Notes: a model not told the origin generated them from the sequence alone. DNA of 64,000 nt from Sulfuriferula sp047300855 (GCF_047300855.1 NZ_CP170197.1:3224001-3288000), one strand, 5' to 3'; counted from the first letter of the stretch, positions 43,611 to 52,520 are shown. Numbers and translations are program-made.

Positions 43611-45191
43611 CTAGCTGTCCGCTACATCGCTTTGTTGTGTGGATTCGGTCAATACCAATAGGTGCATCACGCGTTCACTTGGTGACATTGGGAGAAGCAT
43701 TTCATCTGACACCAATTTCTTCATACACCGCAGGCCAATATTTACTACCTCATTTCTTAGATCATTAACGCTTTCTTTTTGTAGAAGGCTACTATTGGCA
43801 CCATGCACTAAGTCACTTCTCAGTTTGTAGAGTTTTTTGAGTCTACTCAGAAAGGCCGGTCTTTCCTCGGACCCTGATAGGTACTTCGCGAGGCTTCCTG
43901 TCACCTTGAAGGTAGTCTCGAACGCTTCACTGAACATGCCCTCCCACGCAATTACTGCATCAACGATAGCGTCTTCAGGGTTCCACCGCTCAAAAATGGC
44001 GTACTTAAGCCTTTGCAAAGGTGTCTTTACCTTATCAAGTGGCTTATCGCGAAGAATACTAAACCAGTTCTTTACGCTGTCCTTTGCTGCCTCATCAATC
44101 AGAAGATACTCTCCTGGACTTTGGTCGGCTAACCCACAGTTCCCCGGTCCTATCAATGGGAACCCAATTTCAAAAAAAGACGGAGTCGGCCCTCTTGTAC
44201 ATTCACACGAGAACACCAAAGAGAACAACACTTTCTCAAGAACATCTTGTTGGACCCGATTGGCCTCTATGCTATTCCCAGTATTGCATGTTGCCTCATG
44301 CGAATGAATCTTTGTTTTATGGATTACTTCCAGCACATGTCCACTGTATCTACTATGCTCATCCGAATGACTAACAACGGTCCTTTGAGTGTGAAGTCCT
44401 GGATTTTCTATTCCCGCATATTGTCGCAATGCGGCACCATCAAAAATAACTGCAGCAAACTCGGTAAACCGAATGCCTCTTAGGCCAACAAAACTGCTGT
44501 ACTGCACCATATTTCCAGCAGCTAACTTTCTCAGAATGTCTATGTAGTCCGCTATTGTTTTGAGTACTGCATGCAGTGAATAATCCATTCGATTGCACGC
44601 ATCGTAGAACGCTCTTGTAATCAAAGTTGTACACGCGCTGCATACCTGCGTATTGAACTGGAGACCATCCTCTGTGGTGAATTCAAAGGCATACTCCAGC
44701 CCCTCCTTACCATTCGTGATTCTGTTTAGCAGATCACCTTTGATTAAATGAATGAAGGTATCGTAATCATCCATTCCCACGTTCGTGCCTCCCATTACTG
44801 GAAGATTGCGACCGCCTGTTGATTTCATCAACAGATTCGGGTAGTCACGAATGCATAGTATTTGGAGATGCGCAATTACAGGATCATCGCTCGTGGGGCT
44901 TTCGGCAACGCCCCCGCACATCGTGCGATAGTGACTAAAGATTGATTCGCCGTTGTGCAACAACCGTCTCAAGTAGAAGTCTGCGCCGTCACCATAGCCC
45001 CCTTGGGCGATGTACTGGAATCTACACTGTTGAATCTTTACATGCATGTCTGTTAGGACAAACATCTGCGCATCATTTATCGTAAGAGATTCGAAATCTG
45101 TCTGATAGACGATATCTGTCCGGTTGAGCGCAAAGTTGAGTAGGTCCGCTCCGACATGCTGTTTCAGTTGTTGAAATTGAGATCTGTCCAT
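43611..45191 (-). CDS. HEPN-like protein (Apea-type), AT-rich accessory gene
   Basis: From the ATG at 45189-45191 (after AGAGGT) this encodes 526 residues, with no signal peptide or membrane helix. The C-terminal part is a helical domain ending in LYKLRSDLVHG, an R-x4-H motif (Arg458, His463) of the HEPN RNase superfamily. It resembles the Apea-HEPN domain by its helix-loop lead-in (FLSRLKKLYKLRSDLVHG). The N-terminal 400 residues are unrecognised; a set of Cys (VCSACTTL, FSCECTRG) is notable. HEPN proteins are often RNA-cutting toxins or abortive-infection effectors. AT-rich composition, a neighbouring insertion sequence and no partner gene suggest an acquired gene. RNase activity is an inference; the motif alone is short. 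Confidence 0.65.
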   Translation of the reverse strand: MDRSQFQQLKQHVGADLLNFALNRTDIVYQTDFESLTINDAQMFVLTDMHVKIQQCRFQYIAQGGYGDGADFYLRRLLHNGESIFSHYRTMCGGVAESPTSDDPVIAHLQILCIRDYPNLLMKSTGGRNLPVMGGTNVGMDDYDTFIHLIKGDLLNRITNGKEGLEYAFEFTTEDGLQFNTQVCSACTTLITRAFYDACNRMDYSLHAVLKTIADYIDILRKLAAGNMVQYSSFVGLRGIRFTEFAAVIFDGAALRQYAGIENPGLHTQRTVVSHSDEHSRYSGHVLEVIHKTKIHSHEATCNTGNSIEANRVQQDVLEKVLFSLVFSCECTRGPTPSFFEIGFPLIGPGNCGLADQSPGEYLLIDEAAKDSVKNWFSILRDKPLDKVKTPLQRLKYAIFERWNPEDAIVDAVIAWEGMFSEAFETTFKVTGSLAKYLSGSEERPAFLSRLKKLYKLRSDLVHGANSSLLQKESVNDLRNEVVNIGLRCMKKLVSDEMLLPMSPSERVMHLLVLTESTQQSDVADS

Positions 45192-45206
45192 CACTTGACC
45201 TCTCAA

Positions 45207-45558
45207 TGGGGATCATCCACATAACGTTGACGGTAACAGTTATCCAAGAAAACCATGGGCCCGGACATTTATTAATATAGAGACAGTCGTCATGGCGGTT
45301 TATCTTAGTGATTTTTATATATCTTCTCGGTGCCCAGCCTCAATATTGCGGTATGAAAAGGAGGCCGGCTGCAGACAGATTATGCGCCTGTTCAGGCCGC
45401 TCAACTATCTGAGAGAAATCCAGGATGTAATTTGAACCAGGCCGCTTTCGCCTCGTGAACAGACATCCAGTCAACAAGCCTCGGCCGTCTCTTCCGGGTC
45501 GGAAGCGTCCATTTGAAGCACTTCACAGAACGATGCACAATGCGAGCCGCATTTATTT
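45207..45558. other. 352-bp region between HEPN-like gene and duplicated segment
   Basis: No supported gene on either strand. The left part, next to the HEPN start, is AT-rich and probably carries that gene's promoter. The right part rises to the host GC level. I see no repeat ends or attachment-site structure here. Confidence 0.3.
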
Positions 45559-45604
45559 CAGCGCACCTCGATCGCGTTAACTCCCACCAAAAATCCCAAT
45601 AGCA

Positions 45605-45817
45605 ATGAACCCCGAAGACTTACAACGCCTGGTTACGCTCGCCATGCCCTATGGCAAGTACAAAGGCCGCCTGATTGCCGATCTACCCGGACCCTACCTT
45701 AACTGGTTTGCCCAGGTGGGCTTTCCACCCGGCGAAATCGGCCGTCTGTTGGCGCTGATGCAGGAGCTGGATCACAACGGTTTATCCGCGCTGCCCTACC
45801 CCTTGCGAAAGCGCTAA
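45605..45817 (+). CDS. DUF3820 family protein, left copy
   Basis: The 70-residue protein (MNPEDLQRLVTLAMPYGKYK, then GFPPGEIGRLLALMQEL) belongs to DUF3820, a small soluble family sometimes annotated as putative quorum-sensing-regulated virulence factor, a label with little support. The conserved core MPYGKYKGR and LPGPYLNWFA are present. It differs from the right copy at only five of 70 positions (N2S, P30Q, Q37R, P64L, Y65D). The near identity indicates a recent duplication or gene conversion between the copies. Function is unknown. It opens the left repeat next to the nar module. Confidence 0.85.
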   Translation: MNPEDLQRLVTLAMPYGKYKGRLIADLPGPYLNWFAQVGFPPGEIGRLLALMQELDHNGLSALPYPLRKR

Positions 45818-45822
45818 GGGGG

Positions 45823-45880
45823 TAACTGCTGAGGCTTCATCGCTCCGCAGCCTGCACTCCCCCATCGACTGCTGTTGCTA
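45823..45880 (-). pseudogene. 3' remnant of DUF3617 gene in left repeat
   Basis: Read on the minus strand this matches the last about 20 codons of the DUF3617 gene at 62241-62768: where the intact gene encodes SGRWMSADCGTVKPPQ, this reads SRWGSAGCGAMKPQQ after allowing small indels. No further DUF3617 sequence precedes it; the nitronate monooxygenase gene ends at the same point. It is the tail of a gene cut by the event that placed the nar module here. Confidence 0.6.
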
Positions 45881-47053
45881 GGCGTGAACTGCCGCAAGCG
45901 CGGGCATCCTGCCATTCAGCAGATATTCCAGCAGTTCCCGCACCGGCCGGATGGCCGCACCGAACGGCAGGCTTTCCGAGCCCCTGAAGAACAGGCCTTT
46001 GCCGATATCGCCGCGCAGCGCGGCTGCCAGTTGTGAATCGATGCAGAATTGCCCGGCTTTGGCGATGCCGTCGCGCAGCCCGCACTGGGTCAGGCAATGC
46101 AGGCCGGAGGCGCAACGCTCCGGATGGCTTTTGGCACAGTCCTGCAGCTTGCTTTCCCGGCGCAGGTAGTTGGCCAGCCACGGGGTGCGCACGGCGCGCG
46201 CGGGCAGGCCGGCGACGCTCATGAAGGTGACGATGTCTTCCGGCCGGGCTTCCGCCAGCACTTTTTTGAAGTTGGGGTGGGCGTCGCCTTCTTCGGTCAC
46301 TGCGAACGGGGTGCCGAGTTGTACCGCGCTGGCGCCGCGGGCGAGCAGGTCGCGTATCTTTTCGTGGGTGTTGATGCCGCCGGCGGGGATCAGCGGGATT
46401 TGTTCGCGTTCGATGCCCAGTTCCTTGAACAGCTGGAATACGCTGTCCAGTACGCCGGGGAAATCGAAGCGCGGGTCGTTGATGTCTTCCGGTTTGGGAG
46501 CGCCAAGGTGGCCGCCGGCGTAGCGCGGGTGTTCGATCACGATGGCGTCGGGCAGGCGCTGCTTGCGCATCCATTTTTTCAGGACGATGCCGATGCCGCG
46601 TGCGTCGGAGAGGATGGGGATCAGGGCGACGTCGGGATAGCCTTCGGTCAGTTCGGGCAGGTCGAGCGGCAGGCCGGCGCCCATGACGATGGCTTGTGCG
46701 CCGCTCGCGCAGGCCTGGCGCACCAGGGTGGGGTGTTCGGCCACGGCTTTCATGACGTTGACTGCCACGAGGCCGGCGCCGCCTGCGGTGGCGAGGGCGG
46801 CTTTGATTTCCCGGTCCAGGGCGAGCAGGTTGAGCTGGTCGAGTGCCGCCTTGTCGCGGCAGTGCTTGCTCTGCGCGAGCAGGTCGGGGTGGTGGTGGCG
46901 CAGGTCGATGCTGGCGATGGTGCCGACTGCGCCCAGCCGCGCCACGGCGCCCGCCAGCCGGTGCGCGGAGATGCCTACGCCCATGCCGCCTTGCACGATG
47001 GGCAGCAAACGCCGGCCTTTGATGTAGAAGTGGGGCAAGTTGGTCTCCAGCAT
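45878..47053 (-). CDS. nitronate monooxygenase-type FMN enzyme
   Basis: This 391-residue TIM-barrel flavoprotein belongs to the nitronate monooxygenase (2-nitropropane dioxygenase) family. Family motifs are LPIVQGGMGVGISAHRLA at the start, IVMGAGLPLDLPEL, IEHPRYAGGHLGA and LIPAGGINTHEKIRDLLARGASAVQLGTPF, the FMN phosphate loop. A Cys-containing segment near the end (CASGLHCLTQCGLRDG) could bind a metal or iron-sulfur cluster and is unlike simple NMOs. The enzyme would oxidise nitronates, toxic nitro compounds related to nitrate respiration, but other roles are known. It is the leftmost gene of the nar module and its stop coincides with the repeat end. Confidence 0.85.
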   Translation of the reverse strand: MLETNLPHFYIKGRRLLPIVQGGMGVGISAHRLAGAVARLGAVGTIASIDLRHHHPDLLAQSKHCRDKAALDQLNLLALDREIKAALATAGGAGLVAVNVMKAVAEHPTLVRQACASGAQAIVMGAGLPLDLPELTEGYPDVALIPILSDARGIGIVLKKWMRKQRLPDAIVIEHPRYAGGHLGAPKPEDINDPRFDFPGVLDSVFQLFKELGIEREQIPLIPAGGINTHEKIRDLLARGASAVQLGTPFAVTEEGDAHPNFKKVLAEARPEDIVTFMSVAGLPARAVRTPWLANYLRRESKLQDCAKSHPERCASGLHCLTQCGLRDGIAKAGQFCIDSQLAAALRGDIGKGLFFRGSESLPFGAAIRPVRELLEYLLNGRMPALAAVHA

Positions 47054-47130
47054 AAGGCTAGCTCAGAACAACTCTGTATGAAGCGCGTTATGCGGGAGCC
47101 ATGAAGTTCGCATTGATGCTCTGCGGCTAA

Positions 47131-48690
47131 TCAGGTCCCGCCGCCGTGAAATTCCACGCCCGGCTGGTTTTCGGGCAAGTCGGCCACCATCAGGTCGTGC
47201 TTTGCTTTTTGCAGATCGTCCAGCTCCGCACCCTGCAACATGGTTCTCGCATCGCGCAGGGCGGATTCCAGCAACGCTGCTGCCAGCGCAGCTTCATTCT
47301 GACCTAGGGTTCTGGAAAAGGCCTGCAGGTCATAATTCAGCTCCTTCGTTACACGCACCTCCAGAGGCTTTGTGAATACGCGGGGCATGGCGTCCAGCCT
47401 GGCGGCTTCGCCAGTATGGGCTTGCAGCTTACGTACCAGTGTGGCGACATGGCTATTCACGGATATATCGAGCCGGGCCGGGTTCAGTTTGATTTTATTG
47501 ATGAAGTAGTTTTCGAAATCCACCTTGGCCAGATGGACCCACCTGCCCTCCTTGAGCCAGTTGATGTTGCGCAACGGGATCTGCGGCTCCGAATGATACA
47601 CAGCGCCGGATTTGGTCATGTCGGTTAACCACTTGGCACGCAGCGGCGCCGGACTGGTCAATGCTTCTCCATTGATGGCGGCAGCAATATTGCGCACGGT
47701 GGCATCGACTTCGTTCTGTATGGAATAGACCGAATCCGGCGCGCCGATGGGCAGCGGCGTTTTCACTACGGACGGATGCGCACCGCATACCCCGACTGCA
47801 AAGATGTTGGGATACGTCGGGTTGCGCAGATACGCGTCGGTCTTGACGAAACCACGCTCATCGGTGAGGCCGGCACTGTCACGCAGCGCATGGATGCCGC
47901 GGAACGCGGCCCAATACACGGCGTAGGCAAAAGGAATTTCGCTCGCGCGGACTTCCTTGCCCTGCTCGTCGCATTCGGCGATATGGACAACGCCGGCATC
48001 GATTTTTTTGGTTTTTACGTTGGTGCGGTAAGTGATATTGCGCTCGGCAAGCGCCTGTTCCAGCAAACGGCGCGTGTCGCTCTCCGCACCCAGGCCGAGA
48101 TGCCCGACATAAGGTTCCGGGGTGAGGAGCGTAATCGGCACCTTGTCGCGCAGGTTGCGGCGACGCAGATCGGCATCCGCCAGAAACGCGAATTCGTAGA
48201 CCGGGCCGAGTATGGAGGAGTTCTGAACGGCGCCGATCACGAGCGGCCCCGGATTTTTCACGAACTGCTGGTAGTCCGTATAGGCCTTGGCTGCGTCTTC
48301 AATATGCACCACCGAGTGCACTGCGCCTTTGGCCGGATCCAGCCCTTCGATTTCATCAAACGCCGCTTCCGGTCCGGTGGCAAGAATCAGATAGTCATAA
48401 GCCAGTTTGCTGCCGTCCGCCAATTCCACCTGGTTATTCGCGCCATCCACTTTTTTCAGTGCTTGCGGGATGAAATCGATGCCACGCTCTGCCAGGCAGG
48501 GGCCGATGGGGAACGCAATATCCTTTCGATCGCGCCACCCCATGGCGACCCATGGATTGGACGGCACGAAATGAAAGTAATCCTTGTTCGATACCACGGT
48601 CACCTTGTCCTGCGGACCCAGCCGGTTTTTCATGGCGTAAGCGGCTGGCACCCCTGCGATTCCTGCTCCGGCAATCACTACGTGTGTCAT
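47131..48690 (-). CDS. SQR-like NAD(P)/FAD-dependent oxidoreductase
   Basis: The 519-residue flavoprotein resembles sulfide:quinone oxidoreductase and flavocytochrome c relatives: THVVIAGAGIAGVPAAYAM (FAD), LILATGPEAAFDEIEG, and NIFAVGVCGAHPSVVKTPLP near residue 300 are typical. Where classical SQRs carry a redox Cys in the QGASC-FGP motif, this protein reads QNSSILGPVYEF (157-166), so that Cys is missing. A C-terminal extension of about 100 residues rich in Leu, Ala and Glu has no counterpart in short SQRs. It may be a quinone-linked oxidase of another substrate. It lies between nitronate monooxygenase and the nar-linked parvulin on one strand. Function unassigned. Confidence 0.75.
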   Translation of the reverse strand: MTHVVIAGAGIAGVPAAYAMKNRLGPQDKVTVVSNKDYFHFVPSNPWVAMGWRDRKDIAFPIGPCLAERGIDFIPQALKKVDGANNQVELADGSKLAYDYLILATGPEAAFDEIEGLDPAKGAVHSVVHIEDAAKAYTDYQQFVKNPGPLVIGAVQNSSILGPVYEFAFLADADLRRRNLRDKVPITLLTPEPYVGHLGLGAESDTRRLLEQALAERNITYRTNVKTKKIDAGVVHIAECDEQGKEVRASEIPFAYAVYWAAFRGIHALRDSAGLTDERGFVKTDAYLRNPTYPNIFAVGVCGAHPSVVKTPLPIGAPDSVYSIQNEVDATVRNIAAAINGEALTSPAPLRAKWLTDMTKSGAVYHSEPQIPLRNINWLKEGRWVHLAKVDFENYFINKIKLNPARLDISVNSHVATLVRKLQAHTGEAARLDAMPRVFTKPLEVRVTKELNYDLQAFSRTLGQNEAALAAALLESALRDARTMLQGAELDDLQKAKHDLMVADLPENQPGVEFHGGGT

Positions 48691-48725
48691 GTTGGTCTCC
48701 TTTGGTGCGACATTTAAAAATGCAC

Positions 48726-49523
48726 TTATTGCACGAGAGGCGTCTGCGCGCCTTCTAACTCCACACCTTGTATATTGGCCTGTCCAACCAGTATCTTCAG
48801 ATACTGCCTGAGGGCGCGGATCCGGACCTGCTCGGTCAGATACTCGGCAAGCTTCTCCCGTATCATTTCGAAGGGCAATGTGCGGCCTTCTGCGCGGCGT
48901 TCGACGCGAACAATATGCAAGCCGAAACGGCTCTCAACCAGCCTGGGCGCGATTTGCCCCGCCTCAAGACTGAAAATGGCGCGTTCGAATTCCGGCACGA
49001 TCTGGCCTTTGGTCAACTGACCCAGGCTGCCGCCGACTTCTGCCGAGGTGCAATTGGAGTAGGTGCGGGCCAGCTCTGCAAATTGCGCCGGCTGCGCCAG
49101 CGCCTGCTGCAGCACTTCCTGCGCTTTCGCCCGCAATGCGTCCAGCGGAACATTCGGCGTCACCTGAAATAGGATGTGGCTGGCTTCCACCAGATCGCCG
49201 GTGCGGAACTGCCCGATATTCTTGCGGTAATAGGTTTCGCACTCTTCATCGGTCGGCACCGGCGAAGTCACTTCCAGTTCGATCAGCCGCTCAATCAGGG
49301 CATCCTCGACCAGCGCCTCGGCATCTTCGGCCTGCGACGCTTCTAGTGCGCGCAGCGCATCCTGCTCCGCGGCAAGCTTGTTGCGTGCCGCCTGCAGCAA
49401 GACTTCCCGCACCACCAGGGCTTCCACCGCCGCCTTCAGCGGAACGGGGGCGCCGGCATGGTGCGGCAATTCGCGTTCCACTGCGTCATCCGTGATTTCG
49501 ACATCATTTACGCTGATTCCCAC
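48726..49523 (-). CDS. parvulin-type peptidyl-prolyl isomerase linked to nar operon (NifM-like)
   Basis: From GTG 49523, with GGAGAAGG before it, this gives 265 residues. The central domain (VEASHILFQVTPNVPLDALR, then FAELARTYSNCTSAEVGGSLG, and QIVPEFERAIFSLEAGQI) is a PpiC/rotamase fold as in NifM, SurA and PrsA. An N-terminal helical part (VPLKAAVEALVVREVLLQAA) resembles NifM. No signal peptide is seen, so it is cytoplasmic and may assist folding of NarGH. It follows narI, a position common in Betaproteobacteria and Pseudomonas nar operons. The long upstream frame is not coding because the ATG reading overlaps narI without family character. Confidence 0.88.
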   Translation of the reverse strand: MGISVNDVEITDDAVERELPHHAGAPVPLKAAVEALVVREVLLQAARNKLAAEQDALRALEASQAEDAEALVEDALIERLIELEVTSPVPTDEECETYYRKNIGQFRTGDLVEASHILFQVTPNVPLDALRAKAQEVLQQALAQPAQFAELARTYSNCTSAEVGGSLGQLTKGQIVPEFERAIFSLEAGQIAPRLVESRFGLHIVRVERRAEGRTLPFEMIREKLAEYLTEQVRIRALRQYLKILVGQANIQGVELEGAQTPLVQ

Positions 49524-49582
49524 AGTCCTTCTCCTTTCGTGCGTTGCCTGCGGCCCTGCTGGCAGCAGGCAGAATTCATCGA

Positions 49583-50269
49583 TCAACCACGTTGCCTGAC
49601 GACCTGGTAGCTGCGCGTCAGATAAGCAACCGCTGCGAATCCGCTCCAGACATGGACCAACCGGCTGAACGGAAACAGCAGGAACAGGGTCATGCCGAAG
49701 AACAGGTGAATCTTGAAAATCAGCGGCACCGCCAGCAGGAATTGCGCCGCACCGGAGCGGAACGTGACGATATGTTGCGCCCAATTTGCCAGCAGCAGCA
49801 TGTCGGCCCCATCCAGATGCTGGGCCGAAAACAGGATGCTGGTCAGCCCCAGCAGCAGCGTGACGAAGACCCACAGCAGGATGATGATGTCCATCGGCTT
49901 GCTGGTGGCGCGGATGCGCGGTTCGGTAAGGCGCCGGTGCAGCAGCAGCGTGATGCCCGCCAGACAGGTCAGCCCCGCGGCACCGCCGGAGATCATCGCC
50001 AGAAGCTGTTTGGCCTCGGTGGTCAGCCCCATGGACTCATACAGCCAGTGCGGAGTCAGCAGGCCGACCGCATGCCCGAAGAACAGGAACAGGATGCCGA
50101 TGTGGAACAAATTGCTGCCCCATCTCAACTGGCTCCGTTTCAATAGCTGGCTGGAATCGCTTTTCCAGGTGTATTGCTCGCGGTCGAAACGAATCAGGCT
50201 GCCCAGGAAAAAGATGGCGAGCGCCACATAGGGGTAAATCCCGAATAACAGATTATTCAAGTAATCCAT
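49583..50269 (-). CDS. narI: respiratory nitrate reductase gamma subunit, cytochrome b
   Basis: The 228-residue membrane subunit has five helices (IYPYVALAIFFLGSLIRF, FHIGILFLFFGHAVGLL, MDIIILLWVFVTLLLGLT among them). The four His that ligate two b hemes are visible: FHIGILFLFFGH in helix II and FKIHLFFG with SRLVHVWS near the C-terminus. It oxidises quinol on the periplasmic side and passes electrons to NarH. Gene order narGHJI is standard, and it lies 23 bp after narJ. The downstream gene is the parvulin. Confidence 0.97.
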   Translation of the reverse strand: MDYLNNLLFGIYPYVALAIFFLGSLIRFDREQYTWKSDSSQLLKRSQLRWGSNLFHIGILFLFFGHAVGLLTPHWLYESMGLTTEAKQLLAMISGGAAGLTCLAGITLLLHRRLTEPRIRATSKPMDIIILLWVFVTLLLGLTSILFSAQHLDGADMLLLANWAQHIVTFRSGAAQFLLAVPLIFKIHLFFGMTLFLLFPFSRLVHVWSGFAAVAYLTRSYQVVRQRG

Positions 50270-50292
50270 GACTTGGTCTCCTTAAAGGTAGG

Positions 50293-50964
50293 TCAGATTG
50301 CGCCGCCGGCGGCAGCGGCCGCCTTGCGGGATTCCGGCATGCGCACATAAGCCGTTTGCGGTTTGGGCACCAGCAGCGGATCGGTGCCGTCGGCTGACGG
50401 GCCGAACTGGATGATGGTTTCTTCCATCTCGCGCACCGGCACATCGGGCAAAGCCTGCGCCGCCACCGGCGACATGCCTTCCAGCACGGCAAATACGTTG
50501 TGGTACGGACTATGGTTGCCGTTCAGCTTGCGCCCGATCAGCGCCAGCACGTCCACCGCTTCGCCCAGCATGTTCAGTGCGTCCTGATCCGGAAGCTGGG
50601 AGAGATATTCCAGAAACAGCGGCACATAGTCCGGCAACTCATCCGCATCCATATCCAGCCCGTGTTTGCGGTATTCCTCGATCAGGTTGACCATCGCCGA
50701 ACCGCGGTCGCGCGACTCGCCATGGATATGCTCGAACAGATGCAGAGAATGCGACGGATTGCGGTCGAACGTGCCCACGTAGGTTTGTTCCGCCTCAAGC
50801 AGGGTCTGTTCACGCAGCGCCTGGAACAGATCAGCCAGCTGCGCCTGCGCCGCGCCGTTCTGCTCCTGTTCGTCCGCCAGCAATGATTCCATCAGATCCA
50901 GTTCGTCCACCCATTCGGCCTGGGGGTAACTCAACAACAACGAAAGCACTTTGAATGTTTTCAT
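50293..50964 (-). CDS. narJ: nitrate reductase molybdenum cofactor assembly chaperone
   Basis: The 223-residue NarJ is a helical redox-enzyme maturation protein (TorD-like) required to insert the cofactor into NarG. The signature is seen in FEHIHGESRDRGSAMVNLIE and DELPDYVPLFLEYLSQLP. It starts 2 bp after narH. A Pro-rich, Ala-rich C-terminal tail (PESRKAAAAAGGAI) is normal for the family. It is a cytoplasmic chaperone and not part of the final enzyme. Confidence 0.97.
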   Translation of the reverse strand: MKTFKVLSLLLSYPQAEWVDELDLMESLLADEQEQNGAAQAQLADLFQALREQTLLEAEQTYVGTFDRNPSHSLHLFEHIHGESRDRGSAMVNLIEEYRKHGLDMDADELPDYVPLFLEYLSQLPDQDALNMLGEAVDVLALIGRKLNGNHSPYHNVFAVLEGMSPVAAQALPDVPVREMEETIIQFGPSADGTDPLLVPKPQTAYVRMPESRKAAAAAGGAI

Positions 50965-50966
50965 GA

Positions 50967-52520
50967 TCAGGCCCCTTCCACTATTTTCTTCCGCGATTTC
51001 GGCATATCGACGAAGATCATCGAACCTTTTTTCTTGGTACCGAACAGACTGGTTTCAGATACGCCGTCCGAGCACGCATTGCCGAACGAAAAGCCGCAAC
51101 TGCCTTTCTCATCGAAGCTGTCGACCACTTCCTCGCGATGGCCGCTCGGGATGACAAACCGGTCTTCGTAATTGGCGATGGCCATGTAGCGATACATTTC
51201 CTCGACCTGGCTCTCGGTCAGACCGACCTGCTTGAGCACTGCGGTATTGGCCACGCCTTCGACCGATTTGCCGCGCATGTAGGCACGCATTGCCAGCATG
51301 CGATCCAGCGCGGTGACGATGGGCGCTTCCTTGCCGGCGGTGAGCAGATTGGCCAGGTATTTGACCGGTATGCGCAGGGATTTGGTATCCGGGATGATGC
51401 CGTTCATGCCCATAGCGCCGCTTTCTGCCGCAGACTGGATCGGCGAGAGGGGTGGCACGTACCAGACCATCGGCAAGGTCCGGTATTCGGGGTGCAAGGG
51501 GAACGCGATTTTCCAGTCGATGGCCATTTTATAAACCGGCGATTTGCGCGCGGCGTCCAGCCAGGCCTCGGGCACGCCGTCGGCACGCGCCTGCGCGATG
51601 ACTTTGGGGTCATTCGGGTCGAGGAACAGCTTCAATTGCGCCTCGTATAAATCCTGTTCGTCGGCCACACTGGCGGCTTGCTCGATCTGGTCAGCGTCAT
51701 ACAGCAGCACGCCCAGATAGCGAATCCGGCCCACGCAGGTTTCCGAGCAAACGGTGGGCTGGCCGGCCTCGATGCGCGGGTAGCAGAAGATGCATTTTTC
51801 TGCCTTGCCGGATTTCCAGTTGTAGTAAATTTTCTTGTACGGGCACCCGCTGATGCACATGCGCCAGCCGCGGCATTTGTCCTGGTCCACCAGCACGATG
51901 CCGTCTTCTTCGCGCTTGTAGATGGAACCGGAAGGACAGGACGCGACGCAGGTCGGGTTCAGGCAGTGCTCGCACAAGCGCGGCAGGTACATCATGAAAG
52001 TGTTCTCGAAGGTCGAGTACATTTCCTTCTGCACATCGTCGAAGCACTTGTCGCGACTGCGCGAGGAGAACTCACCGCCCAGGTCGTCCTCCCAGTTTGG
52101 ACCCCATTCGATCTTGTCCATTTTCTTGCCGGTGATCACCGACACAGGGCGCGCAGTGGGCGGGGTTTCCGAAAGCTTGGCGTTCTGCAGATGTTCGTAA
52201 TCGTAGGTGAACGGCTCGTAGTAGTCGTCAATCTCGGGCAGGTTCGGGTTGCCGAAGATATTGGCCAGGATGCGCCACTTGGCTCCCTGGCGCGGCTCGA
52301 TCTTGCCATTGCCGTTGCGCTTCCAGCCGCCGTTCCAGATATCCTGGTTTTCCCACTGTTTCGGATAGCCGATGCCGGGTTTGGTTTCCACGTTGTTGAA
52401 CCAGACGTATTCCATGCCGTCGCGCGAGGTCCACACGTTCTTGCAGGTGACGGAGCAGGTATGGCAGCCGATGCATTTGTCCAGATTAAGGACCATGGCC
52501 ACTTGGGCACGGATTTTCAT
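50967..52520 (-). CDS. narH: respiratory nitrate reductase beta subunit, iron-sulfur
   Basis: The 517-residue subunit carries four cysteine groups for four iron-sulfur clusters: DKCIGCHTCSVTCKNVW, CEHCLNPTCVASCP, KCRGWRMCISGCPYK and CIFCYPRIEAGQPTVCSETCVG. The Trp in CRGWRMC replaces a Cys, the mark of the [3Fe-4S] cluster in NarH. It passes electrons from NarI to NarG in the cytoplasm. Its start overlaps the narG stop (ATGA at 52517-52520), so the subunits are translationally coupled. Length and order are standard. Confidence 0.98.
   Translation of the reverse strand: MKIRAQVAMVLNLDKCIGCHTCSVTCKNVWTSRDGMEYVWFNNVETKPGIGYPKQWENQDIWNGGWKRNGNGKIEPRQGAKWRILANIFGNPNLPEIDDYYEPFTYDYEHLQNAKLSETPPTARPVSVITGKKMDKIEWGPNWEDDLGGEFSSRSRDKCFDDVQKEMYSTFENTFMMYLPRLCEHCLNPTCVASCPSGSIYKREEDGIVLVDQDKCRGWRMCISGCPYKKIYYNWKSGKAEKCIFCYPRIEAGQPTVCSETCVGRIRYLGVLLYDADQIEQAASVADEQDLYEAQLKLFLDPNDPKVIAQARADGVPEAWLDAARKSPVYKMAIDWKIAFPLHPEYRTLPMVWYVPPLSPIQSAAESGAMGMNGIIPDTKSLRIPVKYLANLLTAGKEAPIVTALDRMLAMRAYMRGKSVEGVANTAVLKQVGLTESQVEEMYRYMAIANYEDRFVIPSGHREEVVDSFDEKGSCGFSFGNACSDGVSETSLFGTKKKGSMIFVDMPKSRKKIVEGA

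Larger units (their letters stand above)
45559..45886 (+). repeat. left copy of direct repeat flanking the nar module
   Basis: A segment of about 328 bp that matches 61977-62303 in the same orientation: shared CAGCGCAC, a CGATCGCGTT-like lead-in, ATAGCAATGA, the complete DUF3820 gene and about 65 bp beyond its stop. Homology continues past the gene into the 3' end of a DUF3617 gene and stops at GGCGTG (45881-45886), the end of the nitronate monooxygenase gene. Confidence 0.85.
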
